NCBI GenBank assembly: GCA_016713865.1
Contig: JADJOG010000044.1
Span: 1-37,085 of the forward strand
Direction: 5' to 3'
Source: Flavobacteriales bacterium
GTDB lineage: Bacteria; Bacteroidota; Bacteroidia; Flavobacteriales_F; PHOS-HE28
Length of the DNA stretch: 37,085 nt
A program made the translations under genes and the position numbers. How positions within the stretch are numbered: position 1 is the stretch's first letter; each line of letters opens with the position of its first letter. Below the pieces are notes generated by a model. That model saw nothing but the letters and a program-made list of their open reading frames with translations. It was not told where the DNA came from and did not search any database. Shown here piece by piece: positions 9,916 to 19,097 of the stretch.

Positions 9916-11355
9916 TCAGAACTGGAAATAGAAGAAGGGCACCTCATCGGTGCGCATGAACATGATGATCGCGAAGCAGAGCGCGGCATAGATGGCCCAG
10001 CGCATCGGCCACCTCCAACTGAGCCCGTTCCGTTCAAGCGCATGCTGATGGTCGCGCGCGATCCATTCCATCGTGAAGAGCATCGCGATCAAGGGCCAGA
10101 GCGCGGGCGCATTGATCTCCGGAATGCTCCAGATGCTGGTGCTGAAGAGGTGTCCGAGGGTGGCCCACACATCGGCCATGTCGGTGCCTAGGAAGAAGAT
10201 GTGGCCGATGCACACGAGCACCGTGGTGCCCAGCATGCGCGCGGCCTCGTTCGCTGTCGGCAGCCAGCGGCCCGGAGCAATAGGGCCGAGGAAGCGTCGA
10301 TTGGTGCCGCTGATCAGTTGCGGCAGGAAGTAGAGGCCATGCAGAGCGCCCCATGCCATGAAGGTCCAGTTGGGCCCATGCCATAGGCCGCTCACAACGA
10401 ACACGATCATGGTGTTGCGGATGCGCTGCAGGAGCGGTCCGCGGCTTCCACCCAGCGGCACGTACACGTAATCCCTGAACCACGTGGTCACGCTGATGTT
10501 CCACCGGCGCCAATACTCCGCGATGTCGCGCGCGAACAGCGGATAAGCGAAGTTGCGCATGAGGCTGAAGCCGAAGAGCCGCGCGCATCCGATGGCGATG
10601 TCGCTGTAGCCGCTGAAGTCGCCGTACACCTGTAGGCCGAAGAGGAAGGCCGCCAGCGCGACCGTGCTCGCTGAATAGGCTTCGTGATTGCTGAACACGG
10701 CATGCACATGCGGCGCGCAGTTATCCGCGATCACCACTTTCTTGAAGAGGCCCCAGAGCATCTGCCGCATGCCATCGGTGGCCTTGGCACGGTCGAATAC
10801 GCGCAGCGATGCGAACTGCGGCAGCAGGTTGGTGGCGCGCTCGATCGGCCCGGCCACCAATTGCGGGAAGAAGGCCACATAGGCCGCGAAAGCGATCGGG
10901 TCGCGCGAGGGCTTCATGTGGCCGCGATACACGTCGATGCTGTAGCTCAGCGTCTGGAAGGTGTAGAAGCTGATACCCACCGGAAGCACGATGTCGAGCC
11001 GCGCCGTTGTCATGGGCATTCCCAAAAACGAGAATGCCTGCGCGAATTCAGCGGCGAAGAAGTTGAAGTACTTGAAGAAGCCCAGCAGCCCGAGGTTCAC
11101 GATGAGGCTGATCGCGAGCAGGGCTTTGCGTTTCGCCTGTTGCGCGGTGCTTTCCATGGCCCGGCCAACAGCGAAATCGACCGCAGTGCTGAAGGCCAAT
11201 AAGCCGAGGAAGCGCCAATCCCACCAGCCATAAAAGAGGTAGCTGGCTGCTAGCAGGATCAGGTTCCGGCGCGCGAGGCTGCTGCCGCCCACCATCCAGT
11301 ACAGGAGGAAGACGATCGGCAGGAAGAGGGCGAAGTCGATCGAGTTGAAGAGCAT
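9916..11355 (-). CDS. MBOAT family O-acyltransferase (AlgI/DltB-like)
   Basis: This is a polytopic membrane acyltransferase. The start MLFNSIDFALFLP at 11355 matches the usual N terminus; an upstream GTG/ATG frame would add 12 poorly fitting residues. Family signatures are QLVAGPIERA, FGLQVYGDFSGYSDIAIG, EYWRRWNIS, TWFRDYVYVPLGG and GLWHGPNWTF, with the catalytic His at about residue 326. Length (about 479 residues) is normal for AlgI-type proteins. It should move acyl groups (often acetyl) to the periplasmic side for transfer to a polysaccharide or lipid. The SGNH protein directly downstream is the likely partner. Confidence 0.93.
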   Translation of the reverse strand: MLFNSIDFALFLPIVFLLYWMVGGSSLARRNLILLAASYLFYGWWDWRFLGLLAFSTAVDFAVGRAMESTAQQAKRKALLAISLIVNLGLLGFFKYFNFFAAEFAQAFSFLGMPMTTARLDIVLPVGISFYTFQTLSYSIDVYRGHMKPSRDPIAFAAYVAFFPQLVAGPIERATNLLPQFASLRVFDRAKATDGMRQMLWGLFKKVVIADNCAPHVHAVFSNHEAYSASTVALAAFLFGLQVYGDFSGYSDIAIGCARLFGFSLMRNFAYPLFARDIAEYWRRWNISVTTWFRDYVYVPLGGSRGPLLQRIRNTMIVFVVSGLWHGPNWTFMAWGALHGLYFLPQLISGTNRRFLGPIAPGRWLPTANEAARMLGTTVLVCIGHIFFLGTDMADVWATLGHLFSTSIWSIPEINAPALWPLIAMLFTMEWIARDHQHALERNGLSWRWPMRWAIYAALCFAIIMFMRTDEVPFFYFQF

Positions 11356-11431
11356 GCCGGGCGCAGCGAGCCAAAGATGGACGTTTGCCACGAAGAGCGG
11401 CCGTTTCGGGATAGGCGCTTACTTTCGGTGC

Positions 11432-11848
11432 ATGCCTGCTATCGATCGCGTATGCCTTGAATGCGGAGAGAAGCTCGTGGGGCGCACCGATAAGCGCTTC
11501 TGCAGCGATGCCTGCCGCAACCTCTATCACTATCACACCAACAATGCGCCCATCAACTACGTTCGCAACGTGGTGAATGCCCTCAAGCGCAACCGGCGCA
11601 TCCTCTCGGAGCTGAACACCGGCCCCGAGGGCAAGACCAAGGTGCACCGCGATAAGCTGATCGAGAAGGGCTACATCTTCACCTACCACACCAATACGCA
11701 TCGCACCAAGGCGGGCAACACCTACGTCTTCTGCTTCGAGCAGGGCTTCTTGGAGCTGGGTGAGAATTGGTTCATGCTCGTGCGACGAGATGAGTACTTG
11801 GAGCGCTCAGGCGATGCGCCCCGCCGCGAGACGGGCACCGCGCATTAG
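11432..11848 (+). CDS. Small zinc-ribbon protein of unknown function
   Basis: The protein has 138 residues and no recognised name. An N-terminal treble-clef/zinc-ribbon is clear: CLECGEKL (Cys 8 and 11) and RFCSDACRNLYHYHTNN supply the two Cys pairs, like the FCS/DUF2116 type of ribbon. The remainder is basic (ALKRNRRILSEL) followed by a compact alpha/beta part with aromatic residues (GYIFTYHTNTH...TYVFCFEQGF). The basic linker suggests nucleic-acid binding, but that is inference. The start at 11432 is chosen because the ribbon begins right after it; the open frame before it overlaps the divergent MBOAT gene. It is convergent with the chitinase. Confidence 0.75.
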   Translation: MPAIDRVCLECGEKLVGRTDKRFCSDACRNLYHYHTNNAPINYVRNVVNALKRNRRILSELNTGPEGKTKVHRDKLIEKGYIFTYHTNTHRTKAGNTYVFCFEQGFLELGENWFMLVRRDEYLERSGDAPRRETGTAH

Positions 11849-11893
11849 TGAACGCAGGACGATCAACGATGCGCACTGCGCTGCGCGCGCTGA

Positions 11894-13252
11894 TCAGTGC
11901 GCGATGATCGGAATGCGCGCAAGGAACCGATTCGCAGAGCTCCGTATCATGTAAAGTCCATGAACAAGTGAATGCGGCAGGAGCAAGGTGCCATCATCGC
12001 GCATCGTGGATTCGGCCACGCATCGTCCGCCCGCATCCACGAAGCTGAGAATGCTTCCCGCTGGCAGGCCATCGATCCGAAGAACATCGCCTGCGATTGC
12101 GGGCACGGGCCAGATCGCAGGTTTCTCCGCGATCGGTTCTTCCACCGACGTGCTGACCTCGAAGATGTCCTCGAAAGCCTGCGCGAACTCATCGGCCGCA
12201 GCGCAGCTCCCCACCGCATCCCAGTTGATGCTCCAGGTCATCAGTCCACGCAAGGTGGGGTAGGTGGCCACGCGCTGGTAGCTGCCCGGCTGCGGACCCG
12301 TGCCGCGCAAGTAATCCACGGCTTGCTCCAGCACGAGCGGTGTTACGTAGCCGCCACCCGCAGCGCTGGGACATGCGGGCAATCCGATGGCCACTTTCTC
12401 CGGTGGCCATGGCGCGAAGAAGCCGCCGCTGGTGGTGAAGCCCTGCAGCAGCGCCTCGGTCTGGCTCACGATGAAGTCGGCCGTAGCCTGCGTGTAGATG
12501 TCCCCATCGATGCCGTACATGCTGCCGCTGTTGTACAGCTGCACCTGCAGGATATCGAGCCGGTCGCGCAGCGCATCGAGGATGGGCAGGTAGGCGCCCC
12601 AGATGCCGCCGTAAGCGCTCATGCCGCCTTGCACGTAAGCCGTTTCCGGAGCGGCGGTCAGCATCATCGGTGTGCCGTGCGTGCTCTCGAACTGATCAGC
12701 GATGGCATGCACCGCATCGATGAAGCGGATGATGCGCGCATCCGTCGGGGCCGCGATGGTGCCGCCCGTGATCGCCACCGACGCGCCTTCGAGGTCGATG
12801 TCGAAACCATCGAAGCCGTAGGTGTCGATGATGCCGAGCACGCTGCTCACGAATTGGTCGCGCTCCGCATCGCTGTCCAGGTGGATGGTGCCTGTGGCGC
12901 CGCCGATGCTGATGAGCACTTTCTTGCCCTGTGCTTGGAGGGCCGCCACATTGGCGATGAAGGTGGCGGGCGCGGTTTCCTGCGGCGCGAACTCCATGTT
13001 GTGGCTGGTGCCTTGCGCGGGCAGCGCGAAGCTCACACACACCACCGTGTAGCGCGGATCCACCTGGCTCAGCTCCAGGTAGGGCGCGCTGCCATCGTTC
13101 CAGTTGTGCCAATAGCCCACGAGGTCGGGGCCTTGGGCATTGGCCGCAAGGCTGGCGATAAAGGCCATGATGGCCATTGCTGGACGTAGCCGACGCAGCT
13201 TCAACCTTCCGGGTTGACCTGCACTGCATGTGGCTGAATGCGTTTGGCGCAT
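11894..13252 (-). CDS. Secreted GH18 chitinase with T9SS-type tail
   Basis: This is an extracellular glycoside hydrolase family 18 enzyme cleaving chitin or related GlcNAc polymers. The start at 13252 keeps the basic n-region (RLKLRRLRP) before MAIMAFIASLAANAQ; the ATG at 13285 is an alternative. The catalytic motif DGFDIDLEG is intact, with the acid Glu at about residue 155. LVGYWHNWNDG opens the barrel, VLISIGG is the second signature and GLMTWSINWD is the terminal strand with Trp. After residue about 370 a linker (STSVEEPIAEKP) leads to an 80-residue beta domain ending in LYMIRSSANRFLARIPI, like T9SS sorting domains. It is a single intact frame and runs convergent to the zinc-ribbon gene. 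Confidence 0.92.
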   Translation of the reverse strand: MRQTHSATCSAGQPGRLKLRRLRPAMAIMAFIASLAANAQGPDLVGYWHNWNDGSAPYLELSQVDPRYTVVCVSFALPAQGTSHNMEFAPQETAPATFIANVAALQAQGKKVLISIGGATGTIHLDSDAERDQFVSSVLGIIDTYGFDGFDIDLEGASVAITGGTIAAPTDARIIRFIDAVHAIADQFESTHGTPMMLTAAPETAYVQGGMSAYGGIWGAYLPILDALRDRLDILQVQLYNSGSMYGIDGDIYTQATADFIVSQTEALLQGFTTSGGFFAPWPPEKVAIGLPACPSAAGGGYVTPLVLEQAVDYLRGTGPQPGSYQRVATYPTLRGLMTWSINWDAVGSCAAADEFAQAFEDIFEVSTSVEEPIAEKPAIWPVPAIAGDVLRIDGLPAGSILSFVDAGGRCVAESTMRDDGTLLLPHSLVHGLYMIRSSANRFLARIPIIAH

Positions 13253-13476
13253 GATGATCGGTTGCGCCCGAAGATGCAGGTTCATGCGCGAACACCACGA
13301 GCTAGGGAAGCCGATCCTTGGGTGGCTGAGTACAGCATGCGCGAGGCGTGCTGCCTATAAGTGGTGGTGATTTGGGAGTTGAGCGCAGGATTTTTTCTCC
13401 TCGTAGCGCGATGCATTTGAGCTTGATGCCTTCTCGGCACATCCTCATACGATCCCTTACCCCGACCTTTGGGCGG

Positions 13477-15333
13477 ATGATGCGTGCGCGAGAAAGCTGG
13501 AGGCTCTTCTTGTTCGTGGTGCTCATGGCGGTGGCTCCGGGAGCATCGGCGCAAAGCGCTGATAGCCTCCAACGCTTGTGGGAGCAACGGCGAGTCCTAG
13601 TCGGCAAAGCGGCCGACAGCCTTCTGGTCCGCATGGGCAATGATGTCTCGCTCGCTTATCTGGAGGAAGGCCGTCTCGATAGCGCCTTGATGCATTCCGC
13701 GAGGTCCATCGCGCTGGCCGATCGAGGTGCGCGCACGAGCGGAAAGCAGGATCGTTATGCATGGTTGATGCTGCGGTTGACCGCGGAGCGGATCCATGCA
13801 AGCCAGTTGTTCTTCCTGAACCGTTATCCGGAAAGCATCGAAGCGATCAAGGCCTACCTCGCCACGGCCGAAGAGCTGGCGCTGCAGGAGGACATCGGTG
13901 CGGCGTACAATTACCTGGGCTATTGCTACACAGCCATGGAGGACCTACCCAGCGCGCTGCAGTGGTCGCGGAAGGCCATGGAGACCATGCGCGGCATCGG
14001 CGGCGGCATCGACCTCGCGAATGCGTACACCGGCTTGGGCAACGTGCTCGATGAACTGGGGCAGTACGACAGCGCCCTGTTCTACATGCGCAAAGCCCTG
14101 GATCTACACCGCGAACTGGATCGACCGGGCAACCATTCAGGCACCCTCTTCTCTGCCATTGAGACCTTACGGCACCTGCAATGGCCCGATAGCGTCGATG
14201 CTTACTTGAATCGAGTGGCTCCCCTGGTTGCGGAGATCGATCAACCGCGCACCCACATGCACTACCTGAACTTGTTAGGGCAGCGTGCCGTGGAGGCCGG
14301 GCGCGCGCATGAAGGCATCGCCCACTTGCTCAGGGCGGATTCGCTTTCAGTGGCCATCGAGGACCACCGTTCGCGGCACTACATCAATCGTGCCTTGGCC
14401 TTGGGTTATGCGGCTGTGGGGAATACCAGAGAGGCTGTCACCCGCGCTGAATTGGCCGATGCCGAATTGAAAGAGGACATGGGCTTGGAGAAGGTGCGTG
14501 CCGTTGCCGCCGCACAAGCCAAGGCTGACCAGGAGAGGCAACTGGCCACCTCCGAAGCCAATGCCGAAGCGCTGCGCAAGGGCCGCTGGTTCGCGTGGGC
14601 CGTGGCGGGCGGCGGTGTAATGGTGGCGCTCTTGCTGGGCGTGCTCTACCGTCAAGGGCGGAAGAGCGCGAAGCAATTGGCGGCGGCGCAAGCGGAATTG
14701 CTGCGGATGGAGAAGCAGCGCGAAGCCGAGCGCGTGCGCATGAGCGTAGCGCGCGACATCCACGACGAGCTCGGCGGTTCACTATCAAAGATCGCCTTGC
14801 TGAGCGACCTGGTGCAGCAGGAGCATGCTGCGGCGCAGAGCGGTGATCGGCTGCGCTCCATCGCCGATCACGCGCGGCAGGTGCGCGGATCCTTGAACGA
14901 TGTGGTGTGGGCCGCTGACCCATCGAGCGATCATGCCGGGGCCCTGTTGCAGCACATCGCCGATCGCGCGCATCGCTTGCTCGATGGAACAGGCGTTGAA
15001 TTGCAGCTCGATCTCCACGCCGACGACCCGCAACAGGTCTTGGGTCCGGCCTTCAAGCGCGACCTCTCCATGGTGGTGAAGGAGGCGCTCAACAACGCGC
15101 TGAAGCATGCGCGTCCTTCGTTGATCTCCGTGCGTTTCCGCATCCATGCGGATCGGTTCGCTACCGTTTCGGACAATGGCAGGGGCATGGGCCATAGCGC
15201 GGTCGATGGTGGCAACGGCCTGGCCAACATGCGCGAGCGGTTGTCTGCTCATGGCGGTAGCTTCCAGGTGCGTCCCGCGGAAACAGGAACGGGGACCGTG
15301 GTCGAGGCGGCGGGCTCGCTCGCAACTGTTTAG
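13477..15333 (+). CDS. TPR-containing sensor histidine kinase (NarL/HisKA_3 type)
   Basis: The start at 13477 gives a signal sequence ending VAPGASAQ; upstream in-frame starts back to 13348 lack one. A periplasmic tetratricopeptide-like region (about residues 60-350, e.g. AYNYLGYCYTAMEDLPSALQ and NAYTGLGNVLDELGQYDSAL) is followed by a coiled stretch, one membrane helix (about 371-391) and a HisKA_3 domain with phospho-acceptor His 429 in ARDIHDELGG. The ATPase domain has KEALNNALKHA (N539/N540), DNGRGMG (566-572) and GNGLANMRERL. The regulator gene starts 9 bases after the stop, so the pair forms one operon. The signal sensed is unknown; such TPR kinases are common in Bacteroidota. Confidence 0.93.
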   Translation: MMRARESWRLFLFVVLMAVAPGASAQSADSLQRLWEQRRVLVGKAADSLLVRMGNDVSLAYLEEGRLDSALMHSARSIALADRGARTSGKQDRYAWLMLRLTAERIHASQLFFLNRYPESIEAIKAYLATAEELALQEDIGAAYNYLGYCYTAMEDLPSALQWSRKAMETMRGIGGGIDLANAYTGLGNVLDELGQYDSALFYMRKALDLHRELDRPGNHSGTLFSAIETLRHLQWPDSVDAYLNRVAPLVAEIDQPRTHMHYLNLLGQRAVEAGRAHEGIAHLLRADSLSVAIEDHRSRHYINRALALGYAAVGNTREAVTRAELADAELKEDMGLEKVRAVAAAQAKADQERQLATSEANAEALRKGRWFAWAVAGGGVMVALLLGVLYRQGRKSAKQLAAAQAELLRMEKQREAERVRMSVARDIHDELGGSLSKIALLSDLVQQEHAAAQSGDRLRSIADHARQVRGSLNDVVWAADPSSDHAGALLQHIADRAHRLLDGTGVELQLDLHADDPQQVLGPAFKRDLSMVVKEALNNALKHARPSLISVRFRIHADRFATVSDNGRGMGHSAVDGGNGLANMRERLSAHGGSFQVRPAETGTGTVVEAAGSLATV

Positions 15334-15342
15334 TTTGGTGGC

Positions 15343-15975
15343 ATGAAGCGCATCAAGGTGGCCATCGTGGAGGACGACCGCGACTTCCGCGAGCTGCTGC
15401 AGGCGGGCATGAGGAACGATGCGGGCATCCATGTCATCGCCAGCTATGCCAACGGCGATCGGTTCTTGGAGGCCCTCGAGGATCTCGACGCGGATGTGGT
15501 GGTCATGGACATCAACATGCCCGGTACCAGCGGCATCGAATGCGTGGCGAAAGCGAAGCCGCAGAAACCCGCGATGCAGTTCCTCATGAGCACCGTGTTC
15601 GAGAACCCGGCCTACATTTTCCAAGCCTTGTGCGCAGGCGCCACCGGCTACATCGTGAAGAGCGCACCGGCCAAGGACCTCATCGCTGCGGTGTACGATA
15701 TCCATGCTGGTGGTTCGCCCATGAGCCCGGCCATCGCACGCGCGGTGGTGGCTTCGTTCCAAGGTGCCACTTCACAGCCTATCAAGGAGGAGCAGCTCAC
15801 CACCAAGGAGCGCGAAGTGGTGGACGGCCTGGCCAGCGGCCTTATGTACAAGGAGATCGCCGACAAGCTGGGAGTCAACATCAGCACGGTGCGCACGCAT
15901 ATCCGCAGCATCTACGACAAGCTGCAAGTGCATTCGCGGGCCGAAGCGGTGAAGCGGGTGTATCCCGGGCGATGA
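15343..15975 (+). CDS. NarL/FixJ family response regulator
   Basis: The protein has 210 residues. The receiver domain has acidic pair E10/D11/D12, phospho-acceptor D56 (VVVMDINMPG) and K106 (GYIVKSAPA). The LuxR-type helix-turn-helix is at about residues 147-190 (LTTKEREVVDGLASG...ISTVRTHIRSIYDKL). It is the cognate partner of the TPR kinase immediately upstream. The targets may include the exported-protein genes that follow, but no operator can be pointed to. Confidence 0.95.
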   Translation: MKRIKVAIVEDDRDFRELLQAGMRNDAGIHVIASYANGDRFLEALEDLDADVVVMDINMPGTSGIECVAKAKPQKPAMQFLMSTVFENPAYIFQALCAGATGYIVKSAPAKDLIAAVYDIHAGGSPMSPAIARAVVASFQGATSQPIKEEQLTTKEREVVDGLASGLMYKEIADKLGVNISTVRTHIRSIYDKLQVHSRAEAVKRVYPGR

Positions 15976-16047
15976 GCCGTGTGCTACCATGTTGATGGGA
16001 GGCGGAGCAAGCATGCGCGCGGGACCTTCGTGCGAACATTCCGCATC

Positions 16048-17386
16048 ATGCTTCGTGCTTACGCATTCCCTGCTTTTGTGCTGTGCGCCTGCTTCGCGCA
16101 TGCGCAGCAATTCACCATCAGCACCATCGCCGGCACAGGCACTGCGGGCAGCACACGGGCAATGGAGCAGCAGCCATTTCTGCGACCGTCTATTACCCGC
16201 AGGGCGTAACGCTCGCGGTGGATGGCCTCCCCTCTACTTCGGGCAGCCAACCGATCATACCATCCGCAAGATCGATTCGGCCACCGGCAACATGGTGCAT
16301 GTGGCTGGCACCGGCACGGTCGGCTACGGTGGCAATGGAGGTCCAGCGGTTGATGCAGGCTTGGCCTATCCCTTCGGCCTATCCTTCACAGCCGATGGCG
16401 ATCTGCTGATCGCTGAACGCGACGCCTTCAGGATCCGCAGGATCAGTGGCGCCGATGGCACCATATCAACCTTCGCCGGGACCACCAGCCCTGGGAGCAA
16501 CACGGAGGTGCCTGCGCTCGCTGCGAGCCTGCATGCACCCATGGCCGTTCGCATGCGTGCCAATGGTGATGTGCTGCTCAGCGTGATCGGCAACAACTAC
16601 GTGCGTTATGTCGATGCCGATTCAGTCTACTTGCATGCCTTCGCGGGCAATGGCATAGCTGCTTTCGCAGGAGACAATGGCCCCGCGATCGCAGCATCCT
16701 TCAATCTGCCGTACGACATTGCCATAGCGCAGAATGGCGATGTGTACATCGCGGATATCAACAACGGCTGCGTGCGGAAAGTGGATGCAGTCACGGGCAT
16801 CATCACCACCATGGCGGGCATTGGCAATGGCCCTGCCGCCTACAATGGCGATGGCATCGCCGCCACAAGCGCCACGCTCGGTTTGCCCATGGGCATTGCC
16901 TTGGATGCAGGCGGCAACCTCTTCATCTGTGATGCGCAGCAGAGCCGGATCCGCAGGGTCGATGCTGGCACCGGGATCATATCCACAGTAGCCGGCACGA
17001 GCACTTCGGGCTACAACGGGGATAACATCAACTCCACCAGCGCGCAGATCAATGCACCATGCGGCATCGTCATCGATGCGCAAGGCCGCATCTTCTTCGC
17101 CGATGCCGCCAACCATCGCATCCGCATGCTCACGCCCATCGTTGGCACTTCCGTGGAAGAGGCGCAACGCGTGTCGCTCATGGTTTGGCCATCACCTGCT
17201 TGGGATGTGATACACGTGCGCTCGGCTGCGAAAGGCCTGATGGAGCTGCTTGATCAGCAAGGACGCGTGGTGCGCACGGCCTCGAAGACCAGCGATGCGG
17301 TGAGCTTGCCGGTGCATGGACTCGCTCAAGGCTTGTACACCATACGGATGCAAGGAGCGGTGCCTATGCGCGTGGTGGTGGAGTGA
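16048..17386 (+). CDS. Secreted NHL-repeat beta-propeller protein with T9SS-type tail (two frame breaks)
   Basis: The start at 16048 gives a signal peptide (MLRAYAFPAFVLCACFAHAQ). The mature part is a series of NHL-like propeller blades: TIAGTG, IRKIDSATGNMVHVAGTG, GLSFTADGDLLIAE, VRKVDAVTGIITTMAG, GIALDAGGNLFICD and IRRVDAGTGIISTVAG. The end (LVWPSPAWDVIHVRS...LPVHGLAQGLYTIRMQG) looks like a T9SS sorting domain. The frame breaks near 16157 and again near 16230: NGAAAISATVYYPQGVTLAVDG lies in a third frame between the two. Restoring both gives one protein of about 445 residues, so consensus error is likelier than decay. Such proteins are usually outer-surface or secreted; the ligand is unknown. 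Confidence 0.82.
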
Positions 17387-17413
17387 GCCTGATCGTGAAC
17401 CTCGGCGAGGGGA

Positions 17414-17442
17414 GCATCTACCATCTACATGGTAGGTGATGC
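17414..17442. repeat. Intergenic hairpin
   Basis: GCATC and TACCAT (17414-17424) pair with ATGGTA and GATGC (29-34 and 38-42 of the same hundred) around a CTAC loop, with a 3-base bulge. It sits 28 bases after the NHL gene and 42 before the next start. There is no U-run on either strand, so a terminator or mRNA-end structure is possible but unproven. Confidence 0.4.
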
Positions 17443-17483
17443 GCGAATGAGCGCCCGGAGTTTTGCTGGAACAACCATGCCTA

Positions 17484-19075
17484 ATGCGCCGATCGCTAGC
17501 TGTTCTCCTGTTTGCGCCATGTTTCGCGCACGCCCAATGGGGCACCAACCTAACGCTGAACACGCGCGTGTGCGACATCGAAGCCACCCAGTTCCATCCA
17601 ACAGCTTGCATCGATGGGGCAGGTGGCAGCTTCCATGCGTGGAGCGACAACCGCGTGATGGGCGAGCCCGCGCTCTTCATTCAGCATTTGAATGCGGCCG
17701 GTGAGCGGCTATGGGAGAACGATGGCGTGCTGGTGCGGAACGGCGGCTCTTCTGCCAACCTGCTTGCCGATGGTGCTGGTGGTGTTTGGGTGGTGCATCT
17801 GGGGCCTGCATTCTGGCAGATGAACGTGCAGCATGTGAGCGCCACCGGCGAATTGCTCTGGGGCCGAACGGCATGCCGGTGCTTTCGGCGTAGGGAATCA
17901 GCAATTGGCCATCGCTTCTGCCCGACGGCGCAGGTGGCGTGCTGGTGGCGACCGCCGTGCAGAATGTGCCAGCGAACGCGGTGGTGGTGCAGCGCATCAA
18001 GAACGATGGGCAGATCCTCTGGGGGGCAGCCGGTGCCGGTTTCGCTACCGGCAACAACAACTGCGACTATCGCATGCGCGTGGTGCAAGGCGATAGTGCT
18101 TCGATGATCATGCTCTGGGGCGATCTGGAGCACCGGCTGCAGCGCGTTGACACCTCGGGCAATTTCCGTTGGGGGCCACAAGGTGTGGTGGTCGGCGCCG
18201 CCGCCGATTGCTATGCGCTCCGTCGCCTTTGCAGCGATGGTGCCGGTGGGGCCTACACGCTGACGTTGCCGCAGAACACGAACCAGCCGGAGGCTTTCCT
18301 GCAACGCGTGCTGGCCAATGGAACGCTGGCTTGGCCGGTTCCGGGCGTCGCGCTGGGCGAAACCGGTTTCTCCATTGGCGATATGGACCTGAGCGCCGAT
18401 GGCTCCGGCGGAGCATTCGTGATCACGCGTCTGAATAGCAGCTTCGAGCTGCGTGTGCGCGTGCAGCATGTGAATGCGCAAGGCGAAGTCACGAACACTG
18501 TGTTGCTTTACAGTGGCGGCATCCAAGCGGGTGTCAACTGCGCATTGGGCACCGCAGTGAACGGTGTGGTGCCGGCGGTGTGGTACCTGCATCCACCGGG
18601 CAACAGGTTGGGCAAGTTCCAACGCATCGCCACCAACGGCAGCATGCAATGGCCCGCATCCATCGACATCTACGATTCGGGCGGCTCGCCGCAATCCATG
18701 AACGACTTGAAGATCCTGTCGCACGCCGATGGAGCGCAGACCTTCAGCTGGTTCGACACGCGATACGCGTCGCCTACCTCGAAGGTGTATGCGCACCATG
18801 TGACAGCGGATCAATCAGCAGGCATCGCGGATCTTGTTCCTGCTGAACGCTTCGCGCACCCTGTGCCCACCAGCGATCAGCTTTTGATCGACCTGCCGGG
18901 AGAAGCCGGAAGTGAATGGCAATTGCGCACAGCAGCGGGTGCAGTGGTGGCCAGCGGCAGGCTTGGGTCCGGTGCGGGGTCCATCGATCTCGGACACGTG
19001 ACCAATGGCTGCTACGTGCTGAACGTGCGAACCAGCATTGGTCAGCGCACGCAGCGAGTGGTGGTGGCGCGGTAG
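17484..19075 (+). CDS. Secreted T9SS-tailed protein of unknown function (frame breaks near 17870-17930)
   Basis: The start at 17484 gives the signal peptide MRRSLAVLLFAPCFAHAQ. The body has repeated short beta units of the form DGAGGSFHAWSDNR, DGAGGVWVVHLG, DGAGGAYTLTLPQN and DGSGGAFVITRLN, alternating with VQHV(S/N)A(T/Q)GE(L/V)-type strands, which suggests a beta-propeller. The C terminus (ERFAHPVPTSDQLLIDLPG...NGCYVLNVRTSIGQRTQRVVV) is a T9SS type A-like sorting domain. The frame changes twice in about 60 bases after LLWGPNGMPVLSA, and LLPDGAGGVLVATAV rejoins the downstream frame. I do not recognise a named family and assign no function. Confidence 0.78.
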
Positions 19076-19097
19076 TGGTGCAGGAGCTGGTACGCGA

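Noticed and set aside
11972..13189. Long open frame of about 400 codons on the plus strand
   Set aside because: It is antisense to the intact GH18 chitinase and lacks any domain pattern; high GC leaves such frames open.
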